The notes beneath the pieces are model-generated. The model was given only the letters and a program-made list of their open reading frames with translations, had not been told where the DNA came from and did not search any database. A stretch of DNA of 64,000 bases from NCBI RefSeq assembly GCF_001295265.1, contig NZ_LJOD01000017.1, forward strand, positions 1 to 64,000, in the 5' to 3' direction. Positions 16,409 to 25,393 of this stretch are shown here, in pieces. The translations under genes and the position numbers were made by a program. Numbering within the stretch: the stretch's first letter is position 1; every line of letters begins with the position of its first letter. Source of the DNA: Chryseobacterium indologenes. GTDB lineage: Bacteria; Bacteroidota; Bacteroidia; Flavobacteriales; Weeksellaceae.

Positions 16409-16440
16409 TAAATGCCGCTTTATAATAAAAACTAACGAAG

Positions 16441-16473
16441 ACAGAACAGCTAAGGTTGTTCTGTTTTTTTATT
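16441..16473 (+). terminator. Terminator after tssD
   Basis: A perfect 8-bp stem, acagaaca / tgttctgt, with an 8-nt loop is followed by seven Ts. Confidence 0.9.
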
Positions 16474-16787
16474 CTTACAGTACATAAACTAATATCCAAA
16501 ATCAAAAGTATGCTGTAAAATCAAAAGCATTTTACCGGTCCATATTGTGCAAAAGTTCACAAGGAAAACACCCCTTTCATTCAAAAAACTCATTATAAAA
16601 AATATTCATGCCTAAAAAGACACTCCTGAAAAGATAGAATACCTGCATGGCAGGATCAGGTCAAGAAATATTTTCTGATACAGCTCATTTCAGCCTCAAA
16701 ATACACTTTAATTCTACCCCTCTGCGGTATTCCATTTTTGTTGATGCATCTCGTTAATAATGCTTAAATTTGTCAAAAACCAAAAAT
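16474..16787. other. 314-bp non-coding region upstream of rocD
   Basis: No ORF of note. It ends with TAAATTTG at 16765-16772, the likely rocD -7 box, 15 bases before ATG 16788. A TTTTTG/TTG stretch at 16735-16743 may be the -33 region. Confidence 0.6.
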
Positions 16788-18035
16788 ATGTCAACAGCAG
16801 AAACAACAAAAAACTCACAGTATTTTATTGACCTTGAAGACAGGCACGGAGCACACAACTACCACCCTCTTCCTGTGGTTCTTGACCGCGGAGAAGGCGT
16901 TTTTGTATGGGACGTGGAAGGTAAAAAATATTATGATTTTCTTTCAGCATATTCTGCTGTGAACCAAGGGCATTCTCATCCAAAGATTGTAGGTGCATTA
17001 GTAGATCAGGCTCAGAAACTGGCTTTAACATCAAGAGCATTTTATAACTCCAAACTGGGAGAATATGAGCAGAAAATCACTACCCTATTCGGATTTGATA
17101 AGGTTCTTCCGATGAACTCGGGAGCTGAAGCAGTAGAAACCGCTGTAAAGTTAGCCAGAAAATGGAGCTATGAAGTAAAAGGCATTTCTGAAAATGCAGC
17201 AAAGATCATCGTTTGTGAAAATAATTTCCACGGAAGAACAACAACTATTGTTTCTTTCTCTAATGATCCGGATGCCAACCAGAACTACGGACCTTTTACA
17301 CCAGGATTTATTAAGATTCCCTATAATGATATTGCCGCTCTGGAAGAAGTTTTAAGCAGAGAAGCAGGAAATATCGCTGCTTTCTTAGTAGAACCTATCC
17401 AGGGTGAAGCAGGAGTTTATGTGCCTGATGAAAACTTCCTGAAAAATGCTTCCGAATTATGTAAAAAATACAACGTACTTTTCATAGCAGACGAAGTTCA
17501 GACCGGAATCGCAAGAACCGGAAAGCTGATTGCCTGCCATCATGAAAATGTTCAGCCGGATATCCTGATCCTAGGAAAAGCCCTTTCCGGAGGGATGTAT
17601 CCTGTATCTGCCGTTCTCGCAAATGATCCTGTTATGAACGTGATCAAGCCAGGGCAGCACGGATCTACTTTCGGAGGAAATCCTATTGCATGCGCCGTTG
17701 CCGTAGCTGCATTAGACGTTGTGGCTGATGAAAAATTATCCGAAAGAGCAGAACATTTAGGACAGATTTTCAGAGCTGAGATTGAAAAAATCATCGAGAA
17801 AAATGATCTTATCACCAAAGTAAGAGGAAAAGGGCTTCTGAACGCTATCCTGATCAACGATACTCCTGAAAGTTCTACAGCGTGGAATCTTTGCCTTCAG
17901 CTAAAAGAAAATGGCCTTCTGGCAAAACCAACCCATGGAAATATCATCAGACTGGCTCCGCCATTGGTGATTACAGAGGAGCAGCTTTTAGACTGTGTAA
18001 AAATCATTGAAAAAACGATCACAGAATTTCGTTAA
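16788..18035 (+). CDS. rocD: Ornithine--oxo-acid transaminase
   Basis: The 415-residue class III PLP aminotransferase shows F-I-D-L-E-D-R-H-G-A-H-N-Y-H-P-L-P near the start, F-H-G-R-T, A-D-E-V-Q-T-G-I-A-R-T-G and the PLP lysine in L-G-K-A-L-S-G-G. It converts ornithine to glutamate-semialdehyde. A TTG at 16770 opens the frame six codons earlier, but it overlaps the TAAATTTG promoter box, so ATG 16788 is used. Its TAA stop shares one base with the ATG of the next glycosyltransferase, an unexpected coupling of amino-acid catabolism with glycan genes. Confidence 0.95.
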   Translation: MSTAETTKNSQYFIDLEDRHGAHNYHPLPVVLDRGEGVFVWDVEGKKYYDFLSAYSAVNQGHSHPKIVGALVDQAQKLALTSRAFYNSKLGEYEQKITTLFGFDKVLPMNSGAEAVETAVKLARKWSYEVKGISENAAKIIVCENNFHGRTTTIVSFSNDPDANQNYGPFTPGFIKIPYNDIAALEEVLSREAGNIAAFLVEPIQGEAGVYVPDENFLKNASELCKKYNVLFIADEVQTGIARTGKLIACHHENVQPDILILGKALSGGMYPVSAVLANDPVMNVIKPGQHGSTFGGNPIACAVAVAALDVVADEKLSERAEHLGQIFRAEIEKIIEKNDLITKVRGKGLLNAILINDTPESSTAWNLCLQLKENGLLAKPTHGNIIRLAPPLVITEEQLLDCVKIIEKTITEFR

Positions 18036-18790
18036 TGAAGCTATCAGTCTGTTATATTATTTTTAACGGGGAAAGAATCATTGAAAAAAGCATCAGAAGC
18101 GTTTATGAAATCGCAGATGAGATTATTGTCGTTGATTCTTTTTCTACGGACAAAACTGAGGAGATCTGTACCGGATTTCCGAAAGTAAAATTTATCAAAA
18201 AAAAGTTTGAGGGATTTGGTGACCAGAAAAATTATACACTGGCACAGGCTTCAGGTGAATGGATTCTGTTTCTGGACTCTGATGAAGTTCCGGATGAAGT
18301 GGCAGTACAGGCTATCAAAGATATTCTGAACAGCAGTACTCCCGCCTATAACGTGTATACCGTTCATTTCAACAATATCCTGCTGAAAAAAACAATCAGA
18401 TATGGAGGCTGGGGAACGGTATGGAGGGAACGCTTCTTCAGGAAAGGCCATGGAAAATATTCTGAGGATCTGGTTCATGAAAGTTTCATCACTCAGGATA
18501 AAATAGGAAAACTTCCAGGAAATATTGATCATTATACTTATAAAAGTATTGCCCATCATATTGAAAAGATCAATAATTATACACAGCTGATGGCAGAGAA
18601 AAAGGTAGCTAACGGTAAAAAAGTTTCCTTATTCAAAATTATATTCTCGCCTTTCTTTGATTTTATGAAAACCTATATTTTCAAACTGGGTTTTATGGAT
18701 GGAATAGCAGGATTTTATATTTCTATCACCGGAGCTTTTTATACTTTCCTTAAATATATTAAGATCAATGAGATTCTCAGAAATAAATAA
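18035..18790 (+). CDS. Glycosyltransferase family 2 (LPS core WaaE/KdtX-like)
   Basis: The 251-residue GT-A enzyme begins M-K-L-S-V-C-Y-I-I-F-N-G-E. It has D-E-I-I-V-V-D-S-F-S-T-D-K-T (nucleotide binding), W-I-L-F-L-D-S-D-E (the DxD-type metal site) and Y-G-G-W-G-T-V-W-R-E-R-F-F-R. This pattern is shared with WaaE/KdtX-type core beta-glucosyltransferases. It probably adds a sugar to lipid-linked core oligosaccharide at the inner membrane. It overlaps rocD by one base and opens the polysaccharide region. Confidence 0.85.
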   Translation: MKLSVCYIIFNGERIIEKSIRSVYEIADEIIVVDSFSTDKTEEICTGFPKVKFIKKKFEGFGDQKNYTLAQASGEWILFLDSDEVPDEVAVQAIKDILNSSTPAYNVYTVHFNNILLKKTIRYGGWGTVWRERFFRKGHGKYSEDLVHESFITQDKIGKLPGNIDHYTYKSIAHHIEKINNYTQLMAEKKVANGKKVSLFKIIFSPFFDFMKTYIFKLGFMDGIAGFYISITGAFYTFLKYIKINEILRNK

Positions 18791-18810
18791 AGAACTCCGA
18801 TACAAAATAT

Positions 18811-18842
18811 CAGCCAGCCGCAGTAAAATTGCGGCTGGCTGT
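18811..18842 (+). terminator. Strong hairpin after the WaaE-like gene
   Basis: A perfect 12-bp GC-rich stem, cagccagccgca / tgcggctggctg, with an 8-nt loop is followed by gttgttta. The T-tract is weak, but position and strength suggest a terminator. Confidence 0.7.
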
Positions 18843-19027
18843 TGTTTATATCTTTAAATCCTTATTTTAATATATTTTTAAGCCAAAGCTTTTAATTTTT
18901 AATTAAATTTGAGGAATGGCGCAGTAACAGAACTGTACTATAAATAAAAAACGACATGGATCTCCGAAACTTTTACGTGTTTTTGAATTCCATAAAAAAA
19001 TTAACGGGGTCTTAAATTCAGATAACC

Positions 19028-19771
19028 ATGTTCAGATTCTTTAAAAGAATACTTGGATTCTCAAAAGCAGAAAGTGTCCGTATTCTGATGTATCATAAAG
19101 TTCAGCCTGGAAAAAATATTTCCGGAAGAGATGCATTAGCCGTTTCTGTTGAAGATCTGGAAGAACAGCTTCAGTATATTAAAAACAATTATAATACCGT
19201 ATTTTTTAACGAACTGGAAGCGAACAGAACTACTGAACGTAAACTAATCATGACCTTTGATGACGGTTATCTCAACAATATGCAGTATCTGGTTCCTTTG
19301 CTTGAAAAATATCAGCTGAAGGCCACTATTTTTATTCCTACCGAACTTATTCAGCAAGATGAAACGAATGAAAAGCGCAGCCTGATGACTTTTGAAGAGA
19401 TCAGATCCCTGAACCCCAATTGTGTAGAAATTGCCCTTCACAGCCATTCCCACAGAAATTATTCACAGCTTACCCTTCAGGAAGCCTCTGATGACCTCCG
19501 GAAAAACATCAGTACTCTTGAGGAGAAAAAAATTCCGTTTACTAAAGTTCTGGCTTACCCTTACGGCCAGTTTCCCAAAAAAGGACAAGCTAAGAAAGAA
19601 TTTTTTACCATGCTGGAGAATGCAGGTATAACCTCAGCAGTACGCATCGGGAATAATATCGCTTACTTTCCTTGGAAAAATAAATTTGAAATCAAGAGGA
19701 TTGATATAAAAGGCGGCGACAGCCTCGGGACTTTCAAATGGAAACTGAGATTAGGGAAAGTAAAACTTTAG
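19028..19771 (+). CDS. Polysaccharide deacetylase family protein (NodB domain)
   Basis: The 247-residue protein has the NodB metal motifs: T-F-D-D-G-Y near residue 77 and H-S-H-S-H near 140, then a Y-P-Y-G-Q-F (motif 3) near 178. Such enzymes remove N- or O-acetyl groups from sugar polymers with a divalent metal. There is no clear signal peptide, so it may act in the cytoplasm or stay bound by its hydrophobic N-terminus. It converges on the next gene with a 4-bp overlap. Context suggests trimming of the locally made glycan. Confidence 0.85.
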   Translation: MFRFFKRILGFSKAESVRILMYHKVQPGKNISGRDALAVSVEDLEEQLQYIKNNYNTVFFNELEANRTTERKLIMTFDDGYLNNMQYLVPLLEKYQLKATIFIPTELIQQDETNEKRSLMTFEEIRSLNPNCVEIALHSHSHRNYSQLTLQEASDDLRKNISTLEEKKIPFTKVLAYPYGQFPKKGQAKKEFFTMLENAGITSAVRIGNNIAYFPWKNKFEIKRIDIKGGDSLGTFKWKLRLGKVKL

Positions 19772-20847
19772 TTCAGCAATTCACCATATAGTTTTTCATA
19801 AGCATCTGCCATTTCCTTATAGCCAAATTTAAGAGCTCTTTCTTTTAACAGCAATGCATATTCATGAGTTCTTGATCCGTACGTTTGCATTCCTGAGGCA
19901 TATACCTGCTGCATATTTTCTGCAGAAAAATCATCAAAATAAAATGCAAGGTCTCCTCCTATTTCCGGAAGGCTTGTTAATCTGCTTAGAAAAACAGGCT
20001 TTCCAAAAAACATAGCCTCAACAGGCGGGATTCCAAAGCCTTCTGCCAATGAAGGATGACAGTATGATTCACAATGCTGAAGAAGATAATATTTTTCGTT
20101 ATTACTTACATTTTCCAGGATATGCACTCTATTTTCCAAACCTAAAGCTTTAGTTTTTTCTAAAAACTTTTCTTTATACGCTGATTTTGCAGAAGAAGTT
20201 ACCAGTACAAGGTCTCTGTCATTTTTTGTCAGAAGATCCAGCAATACTTCCTGATTTTTCTTAGGGAAAAGGACCCCGATATTCAAAATGTATTTTTTTC
20301 CAATAAAACTATATTTATTGTTAGAATTAAAATCTGTAATTTCGGGAAAGATCAGTCCGTTATATATGACCTCGACCCTTACATCCTTATTCAACGTAAA
20401 AAGATGTTTGTTTTTCAGGAAATCTTCTTTTACAAAATCGGAGATGCAAACAATAGCATCTGCATTTCCTATATTTTTCTGGACGAGTCTGGTACTCTTT
20501 TTGACTTTCTTTTCGGAACTGTTGTCATGTAGAAAATTAAGATCATGAAGAGTAACCACTTTTTTTTGCCCGCTTTTAATATGATGGAAATAATCAGAAA
20601 GCTGGTGAGCGGTATGAATCAGCGAAAAAGATCCTGTACGGACAGGAATTTTTTTCTGCCAGAACTGCCAGTTAATAATAGTGAACCGGTTTTTAGTCAC
20701 CGGCATATTTTTTCTGGGTCCATAGAAAGAATACTCAAAATCAGATACTTTTTCATCCAGCCCCTTGATCAGGGAGATGCATACATTGGCAATTCCCGAC
20801 TTCGGGTATTTCAATCTTTCGGTATCGATAAGAATTTTTTTTCTCAT
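19768..20847 (-). CDS. Glycosyltransferase family 4-type (GT-B)
   Basis: The 359-residue protein starts M-R-K-K-I-L-I-D-T-E-R-L. The C-terminal Rossmann half has Y-I-L-N-I-G-V-L-F-P-K-K-N and the donor-site motif C-H-P-S-L-A-E-G-F-G-I-P-P-V-E-A-M (E-x7-E-like). These are typical of retaining GT4 enzymes using nucleotide-sugar donors. It is the only minus-strand gene of the cluster. The frame opens at TTG 20868, but ATG 20847 is the better start. Confidence 0.88.
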   Translation of the reverse strand: MRKKILIDTERLKYPKSGIANVCISLIKGLDEKVSDFEYSFYGPRKNMPVTKNRFTIINWQFWQKKIPVRTGSFSLIHTAHQLSDYFHHIKSGQKKVVTLHDLNFLHDNSSEKKVKKSTRLVQKNIGNADAIVCISDFVKEDFLKNKHLFTLNKDVRVEVIYNGLIFPEITDFNSNNKYSFIGKKYILNIGVLFPKKNQEVLLDLLTKNDRDLVLVTSSAKSAYKEKFLEKTKALGLENRVHILENVSNNEKYYLLQHCESYCHPSLAEGFGIPPVEAMFFGKPVFLSRLTSLPEIGGDLAFYFDDFSAENMQQVYASGMQTYGSRTHEYALLLKERALKFGYKEMADAYEKLYGELLN

Positions 20848-20894
20848 TATAACAGGGCTTTTCGCCAAAAATATAAATTTAAATATGAATTTTT

Positions 20895-20902
20895 TATTTT
20901 TG
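20895..20902 (+). promoter_or_regulatory. -7 promoter box almost abutting a start codon
   Basis: TATTTTTG ends only 4 bases before ATG 20907, so the transcript would be nearly or fully leaderless. No clear -33 TTTG is seen. Confidence 0.5.
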
Positions 20903-20906
20903 CAGT

Positions 20907-21884
20907 ATGAAAATTTGTTTAATTAGTTTCGATTTCTGGCACTATGATGAGCATATCGTGGATAAGCTGAATGAGAGAGGCATTCAGGCCTGCCATATCA
21001 ACATCGGAGCCTTCACCCATAAGAATACGGGAGAACGTCTGAAGAATACTTTCAGCAAAATTTTCTTAGGCAAAAATCCAAAATATTATAAAAGACAAAA
21101 TTTCATACTTGAGTCCCTTGAAAGAATAGGAAAACAGGATCAGATTCTTGTAATTAATCCTGAAGCTATTGATGAAGAAATTCATCAGAAGATCAGAGAA
21201 TATGCAGACCGTAATATTGCTTACCTTTACGACAGCATGGCCAGAAATCCGGCTACACATCTTCTGCACTATTTTGATACGGTTTTTTCTTTTGATGATG
21301 AAGACGTAAAAAATTTCGGATTCGAAAAGATCACAAATTATAATTATCTCGAATATCTTCCGGCAGAAAAACAGCATCCCAAATTAGATTTATTCTATAT
21401 TTCTTCTTATGACCAGAAGAGATTATCGGCCTTAAATCTCCTGATTAACAGACTTTGTCCGCTGAAAATAAAATTTGAAGTGTACATGGTGGGTAAAAAA
21501 GGATGGAAAAATAAGCTGAATCAGATCTTCGACAAAAAAAATATTGAGATCCTGAGATTTGGGAGAAGAAAGATTCCGCATCATGCACTCCCCTCATATT
21601 ATAAGAATACCAAAGTGGTTCTGGATCTGATGCGGGCCGATCAGACCGGGCTTAGTTTCAGAATCTTTGAAGCAATGGCCCTGGAAAAAAAGATTATCAC
21701 AGATAATCCTACTATTGCCAATTACGATTTTTATAATCCTAATAATATTCTGCTGCTGAATAAAAACTTCAGCAATGTAAGAAAAGATTTTTTTGAAACG
21801 CCATACGAAAAACTTCCTGAAGCAGTTTATTATAAGTACACCCTGGATCATTGGGTGAATACTGTTTTTAAACTGAATTCATGA
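20907..21884 (+). CDS. Glycosyltransferase, CgeB-like GT-B fold
   Basis: The 325-residue protein begins M-K-I-C-L-I-S-F-D-F-W-H-Y-D-E and has Y-L-Y-D-S-M-A-R-N near 100. A C-terminal stretch, G-L-S-F-R-I-F-E-A-M-A-L-E-K-K-I-I-T-D-N, corresponds to the donor-binding helix of GT-B enzymes. It resembles CgeB/lipopolysaccharide biosynthesis proteins, but the exact family is uncertain. Its TGA overlaps the next ATG by 4 bases (ATGA), so the two glycosyltransferases are translationally coupled. Confidence 0.7.
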   Translation: MKICLISFDFWHYDEHIVDKLNERGIQACHINIGAFTHKNTGERLKNTFSKIFLGKNPKYYKRQNFILESLERIGKQDQILVINPEAIDEEIHQKIREYADRNIAYLYDSMARNPATHLLHYFDTVFSFDDEDVKNFGFEKITNYNYLEYLPAEKQHPKLDLFYISSYDQKRLSALNLLINRLCPLKIKFEVYMVGKKGWKNKLNQIFDKKNIEILRFGRRKIPHHALPSYYKNTKVVLDLMRADQTGLSFRIFEAMALEKKIITDNPTIANYDFYNPNNILLLNKNFSNVRKDFFETPYEKLPEAVYYKYTLDHWVNTVFKLNS

Positions 21885-23068
21885 AAGAAATCAAACATGT
21901 ACTTATTGTAACTAAAGAGTACAAATGTTCACGGACACCCAAAGTAGGCGGAACCGGTACCTTTTACCGAAACTTAGCTGAAAAGCTTGTAAAAAGAGGT
22001 ATTACGGTGCATGTTTTCCTGATCTCAAAATATGCTTTCGACATTCAGGAAGATGGGGTAACCATTCATTCCATTAAAGATATTTTTAAATCTAATCCTC
22101 TTCTTGAACTGCTAAGGTCATCTACCGGAAAACTTAAAATTCTGGAGCCTTTACATTTTAAGATCTGTCTTTACGAGAAAAAAATCATCTCCGATAAGAT
22201 CAGCAGCTGGATCAGGAAAAACAGTCTTCATTTTGATGTTGCAGAGACTCATGATTTTGACGGGCTGGCACTTTCTATTCCTCAAGCTATTCCTTATGCT
22301 GTACGCTGCCATGGATCGTGGTCTGTACTGGAAAAATATTTCGGCTATAAAAAGGTGCATAAAGGACGTATTTTCTGCGAAAAAGAAGCTTTTAAAAAAT
22401 CAAAAAATATCATTACGATTTCCCGATACAACGAAACCATCAATAAGAATCTTTTTGATATTAAAAATCCAAGGCTGATCTACAACGGTGTGGATGAGAA
22501 ATTCTACAGTCCTGATGAAAATCCTCAGATCATTCCTCACTCTGTTTTTTTCCTGGGAAATGTTACCTTTGAAAAGGGGGCTGAAACTATAATCCACGAA
22601 TTTATTAAACTTAAGAAAGATTATCCTCAGGCTTCCCTGCATTTTATAGGAAGGCCCAATCATTATCCTGATTACATTAAAGATCATATTCAGGAACGCG
22701 AGATTAGAGAATCTATTCATTTTCCGGGCAACAAAAACGGAAAGGAAATTGTAGAGCTTATCAATAAAGCTGAAGTGGTATGCTTCCCCTCTAAAGGTGA
22801 AAATTTTAGCTTATCTTTGCTCGAGGTAATGGCCATACAAAAACCTGTTGTGTGTTCCCCCATAGATTCATTCAAGGAAGTCATACAGGATTCAGTAAAT
22901 GGGCTCATTGCTGATGAAGAAGGTTTTCACAAAAAAATAAGTCTTATTTTTGAGGACGATGATCTGAGACGCCGCCTGTCATTGAATGCCAGAAAATCTG
23001 TAGAATCCTATTTTGGTATTGACAGAATGGTAAATCAAACGATCAGCTTTTATCAGGAAATTCTGTAG
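21881..23068 (+). CDS. Glycosyltransferase family 4 (GT-B)
   Basis: The 395-residue protein has the N-terminal acceptor half with G-G-T-G-T-F-Y-R-N-L-A-E-K-L near residue 24, then Y-N-G-V-D-E-K-F-Y in the hinge, and V-F-F-L-G-N-V-T-F-E-K-G-A-E. The donor motif is F-P-S-K-G-E-N-F-S-L-S-L-L-E-V-M-A. This matches retaining GT4 transferases. It overlaps the upstream transferase by ATGA. Confidence 0.88.
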   Translation: MKEIKHVLIVTKEYKCSRTPKVGGTGTFYRNLAEKLVKRGITVHVFLISKYAFDIQEDGVTIHSIKDIFKSNPLLELLRSSTGKLKILEPLHFKICLYEKKIISDKISSWIRKNSLHFDVAETHDFDGLALSIPQAIPYAVRCHGSWSVLEKYFGYKKVHKGRIFCEKEAFKKSKNIITISRYNETINKNLFDIKNPRLIYNGVDEKFYSPDENPQIIPHSVFFLGNVTFEKGAETIIHEFIKLKKDYPQASLHFIGRPNHYPDYIKDHIQEREIRESIHFPGNKNGKEIVELINKAEVVCFPSKGENFSLSLLEVMAIQKPVVCSPIDSFKEVIQDSVNGLIADEEGFHKKISLIFEDDDLRRRLSLNARKSVESYFGIDRMVNQTISFYQEIL

Positions 23069-23139
23069 AAACAGACACTGCTTTTCTACCATAAGGCCCG
23101 AAACAGCTTATCATCTTAGGTCATCCCAAGTTACAGGAT

Positions 23140-24375
23140 ATGAACGCAAAGGAACAAATTGAGAATCTGGAGGTTGAGCTTAAAGCCCTCAGAAGAAAAT
23201 ATTATATTAAATCATTTTTCAGGAAGGCCAAAAGGCTTGTCACTGATTTTTTACCACTGGATTCTATCCCTGCTGAATATTGCACGGAAAGAATCAGAAT
23301 AAAAGAAAAACATGAAGGAGATCTTTATCTTCCAAAAACATTCGGATCCCGACAGATTTCTGTAAAAACACCTAAAAATGAAGTGGAAATCCTTGCGCTT
23401 CAGAATGTATTATGTATTCCTGACTCTACTTACTTTTTAGATAGTAAAAAGCAGAAGATCTTTTATGAAAGATGGCATGATGATGACCGGATTATTTATG
23501 TGTACAACACTGTGAATCTGATGCAGCATTCTATGACGCTGGCTAAAGTTAAGAATCACAAGAATATTTATTATAATGAGGAAGCTATTTTTCTGGGAGG
23601 AACATTTACGTTCAACTATTATCATTTCCTGATCGATATTCTTTCAAAAATTGAATTTTTCAACCATATTCCGGATGCCAAAAACAAACTGATTGTTGTA
23701 GATTCGGATGTAGAAAAAGTTGAAAACCTGAAAGAGCTTTTACAGTTCTTCCTGAAGGATTATAAGATTGTATTCCTCAACCACGATAAAAATTATTATC
23801 AGTTTAAAAAACTGTGGCACATCACCAGCATCAATTACGCAGTTCCGAATATTATGCCGGGTGAAAAATATGATGCACGGTTTGCTAAAATATCAAAAGA
23901 ATCTCTTCAATATCTGAGAAAAACCTGCTTTGACGGTCTGGATATGAGTAAAGTACGGGTACAGCCTGTTAAAAGGATATTTATTGCCCGAAAGTCTAAG
24001 TTCAGAAAATATAATGAAGAAGAAATTCTTGAAATTTCAAAAAAACATGGCTTTGAGGCAGTATTCTTTGAGGACCTGAACATCCACGAACAGATCTACA
24101 TGGTGAATAATGCAGAATACATCATTGGTCCTAGTGGTGCAGCATGGACGAATCTGATTTTCGCCAATCCGGGAGCCAAAGGACTGTCCTGGTACAGCGC
24201 CGTATGGGGCGATTTTCCTATCTTCTCTACTTTGGCAGCTGAAATGAAATTTGATCTTAACTTCTATATTTACCCTCAGGATGAAGAAGGCTTCCATGAA
24301 GATTACAGACTGGATCCTGATATTTTTGCTCAAAAGCTGGAAGAGATACTTAATCTGCAACAAAATCTATCTTAA
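23140..24375 (+). CDS. Glycosyltransferase family 61 protein
   Basis: The 411-residue protein begins with a short helical N-terminus (E-Q-I-E-N-L-E-V-E-L-K-A-L-R-R-K). Its C-terminal half has the GT61 signatures R-I-F-I-A-R-K, R-x-x-N-E-E-E-I near residue 290, and I-I-G-P-S-G-A-A-W-T-N-L-I-F followed by P-G-A-K. Bacterial GT61 proteins are usually found in capsule and LPS loci. It ends the first block of the glycan cluster; AT-richer DNA starts just after it. Confidence 0.85.
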   Translation: MNAKEQIENLEVELKALRRKYYIKSFFRKAKRLVTDFLPLDSIPAEYCTERIRIKEKHEGDLYLPKTFGSRQISVKTPKNEVEILALQNVLCIPDSTYFLDSKKQKIFYERWHDDDRIIYVYNTVNLMQHSMTLAKVKNHKNIYYNEEAIFLGGTFTFNYYHFLIDILSKIEFFNHIPDAKNKLIVVDSDVEKVENLKELLQFFLKDYKIVFLNHDKNYYQFKKLWHITSINYAVPNIMPGEKYDARFAKISKESLQYLRKTCFDGLDMSKVRVQPVKRIFIARKSKFRKYNEEEILEISKKHGFEAVFFEDLNIHEQIYMVNNAEYIIGPSGAAWTNLIFANPGAKGLSWYSAVWGDFPIFSTLAAEMKFDLNFYIYPQDEEGFHEDYRLDPDIFAQKLEEILNLQQNLS

Positions 24376-24608
24376 ATAAAAAAGAATTAAAAACTTTAGT
24401 TAAATTATTGTCTGGCCAGTCTGGCAAAAACTGATTAATCAATAGTAAAAAAGGTAATCTTTATATTTAAATATACTTTTTGTTATATAAAAAAAATTGA
24501 TGTAAATTTCCTAGACATAAGGCATATATAACGGCAATAAAAACATGGTAAATACCATAAGTAATTAAAGCAAAATATAAATTTAAATAATTATTAAAAA
24601 AATAAATC

Positions 24609-25391
24609 ATGAAATTAGTATTTATATTTTTTATTCTTTTCAGTTCATTCTCTTTTGGGCAATTTTTTGAAAACTTTGACCATTATCGCGATCTGTCCAA
24701 GCTTCCTGAAGACTGGATTGCCTTTAAGGGAGATAATAAAGCGGGTGATGATTTTAATAATTGGAAATTAGTAAATTTAGATGAGGAAGGTTCCGATAGA
24801 TGTCTTTTCGTAAGATATGAAAATTCGGGTAAATTAAATGAAGATTGGATTGTATCACCTAAAATTGATCTAAGTAACTATGAAAATAATTATTTAACTT
24901 TTTCACAACGAAATTCATTTATTGATAATTCAACAAAATACGAAATAAAAATTTCCACACATTCCCAAATAGATCGTGATAAATTCCAAACAATAGAATC
25001 TTATGATGATTCTACGTTTGGGCAAAGTTTCACTATTAAAAAAATTGACATTTCTAAATATAATAGAAAACATATATATATAGCTTTTGTGAAGCAAGAT
25101 GATGATGGAAATAATTGGTTTATAGATAATGTATCTGTTCAAGGAAAACCTTTGGATAAAAACTCTGTAAAAAATATGACATCTTTTTATCCCAATCCTA
25201 CATCAGGAAAAGTCTACGGAACAGAAAAAGTTAAAAAATTACAAGTTATAAATGCCAACAATAAGATTATAAAAGTTTACTTCAACCCAGAGTTTATTGA
25301 CATTTCCGATCTTCCTGCGGGAATATATTTTCTAAAAGGAGCTTATGAAGACGCAGCAGTCTTCACTCAAAAAATCATAAAAGAAAACTAA
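24609..25391 (+). CDS. Secreted choice-of-anchor-J protein with T9SS type A tail
   Basis: The 260-residue protein has a signal peptide (M-K-L-V-F-I-F-F-I-L-F, cleaved near S-F-G-Q). A jelly-roll domain of choice-of-anchor-J/cleaved-adhesin type follows, with F-F-E-N-F-D, L-P-E-D-W-I, N-E-D-W-I-V-S-P-K-I-D-L and W-F-I-D-N-V-S-V. The C-terminal tail Y-P-N-P-T-S-G-K, then L-P-A-G-I-Y-F-L, is a type IX sorting signal. It lies three bases before the ceramidase-like gene, so both are probably co-transcribed. Codons are AT-richer than in the transferases to the left. Confidence 0.85.
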   Translation: MKLVFIFFILFSSFSFGQFFENFDHYRDLSKLPEDWIAFKGDNKAGDDFNNWKLVNLDEEGSDRCLFVRYENSGKLNEDWIVSPKIDLSNYENNYLTFSQRNSFIDNSTKYEIKISTHSQIDRDKFQTIESYDDSTFGQSFTIKKIDISKYNRKHIYIAFVKQDDDGNNWFIDNVSVQGKPLDKNSVKNMTSFYPNPTSGKVYGTEKVKKLQVINANNKIIKVYFNPEFIDISDLPAGIYFLKGAYEDAAVFTQKIIKEN

Positions 25392-25393
25392 TT

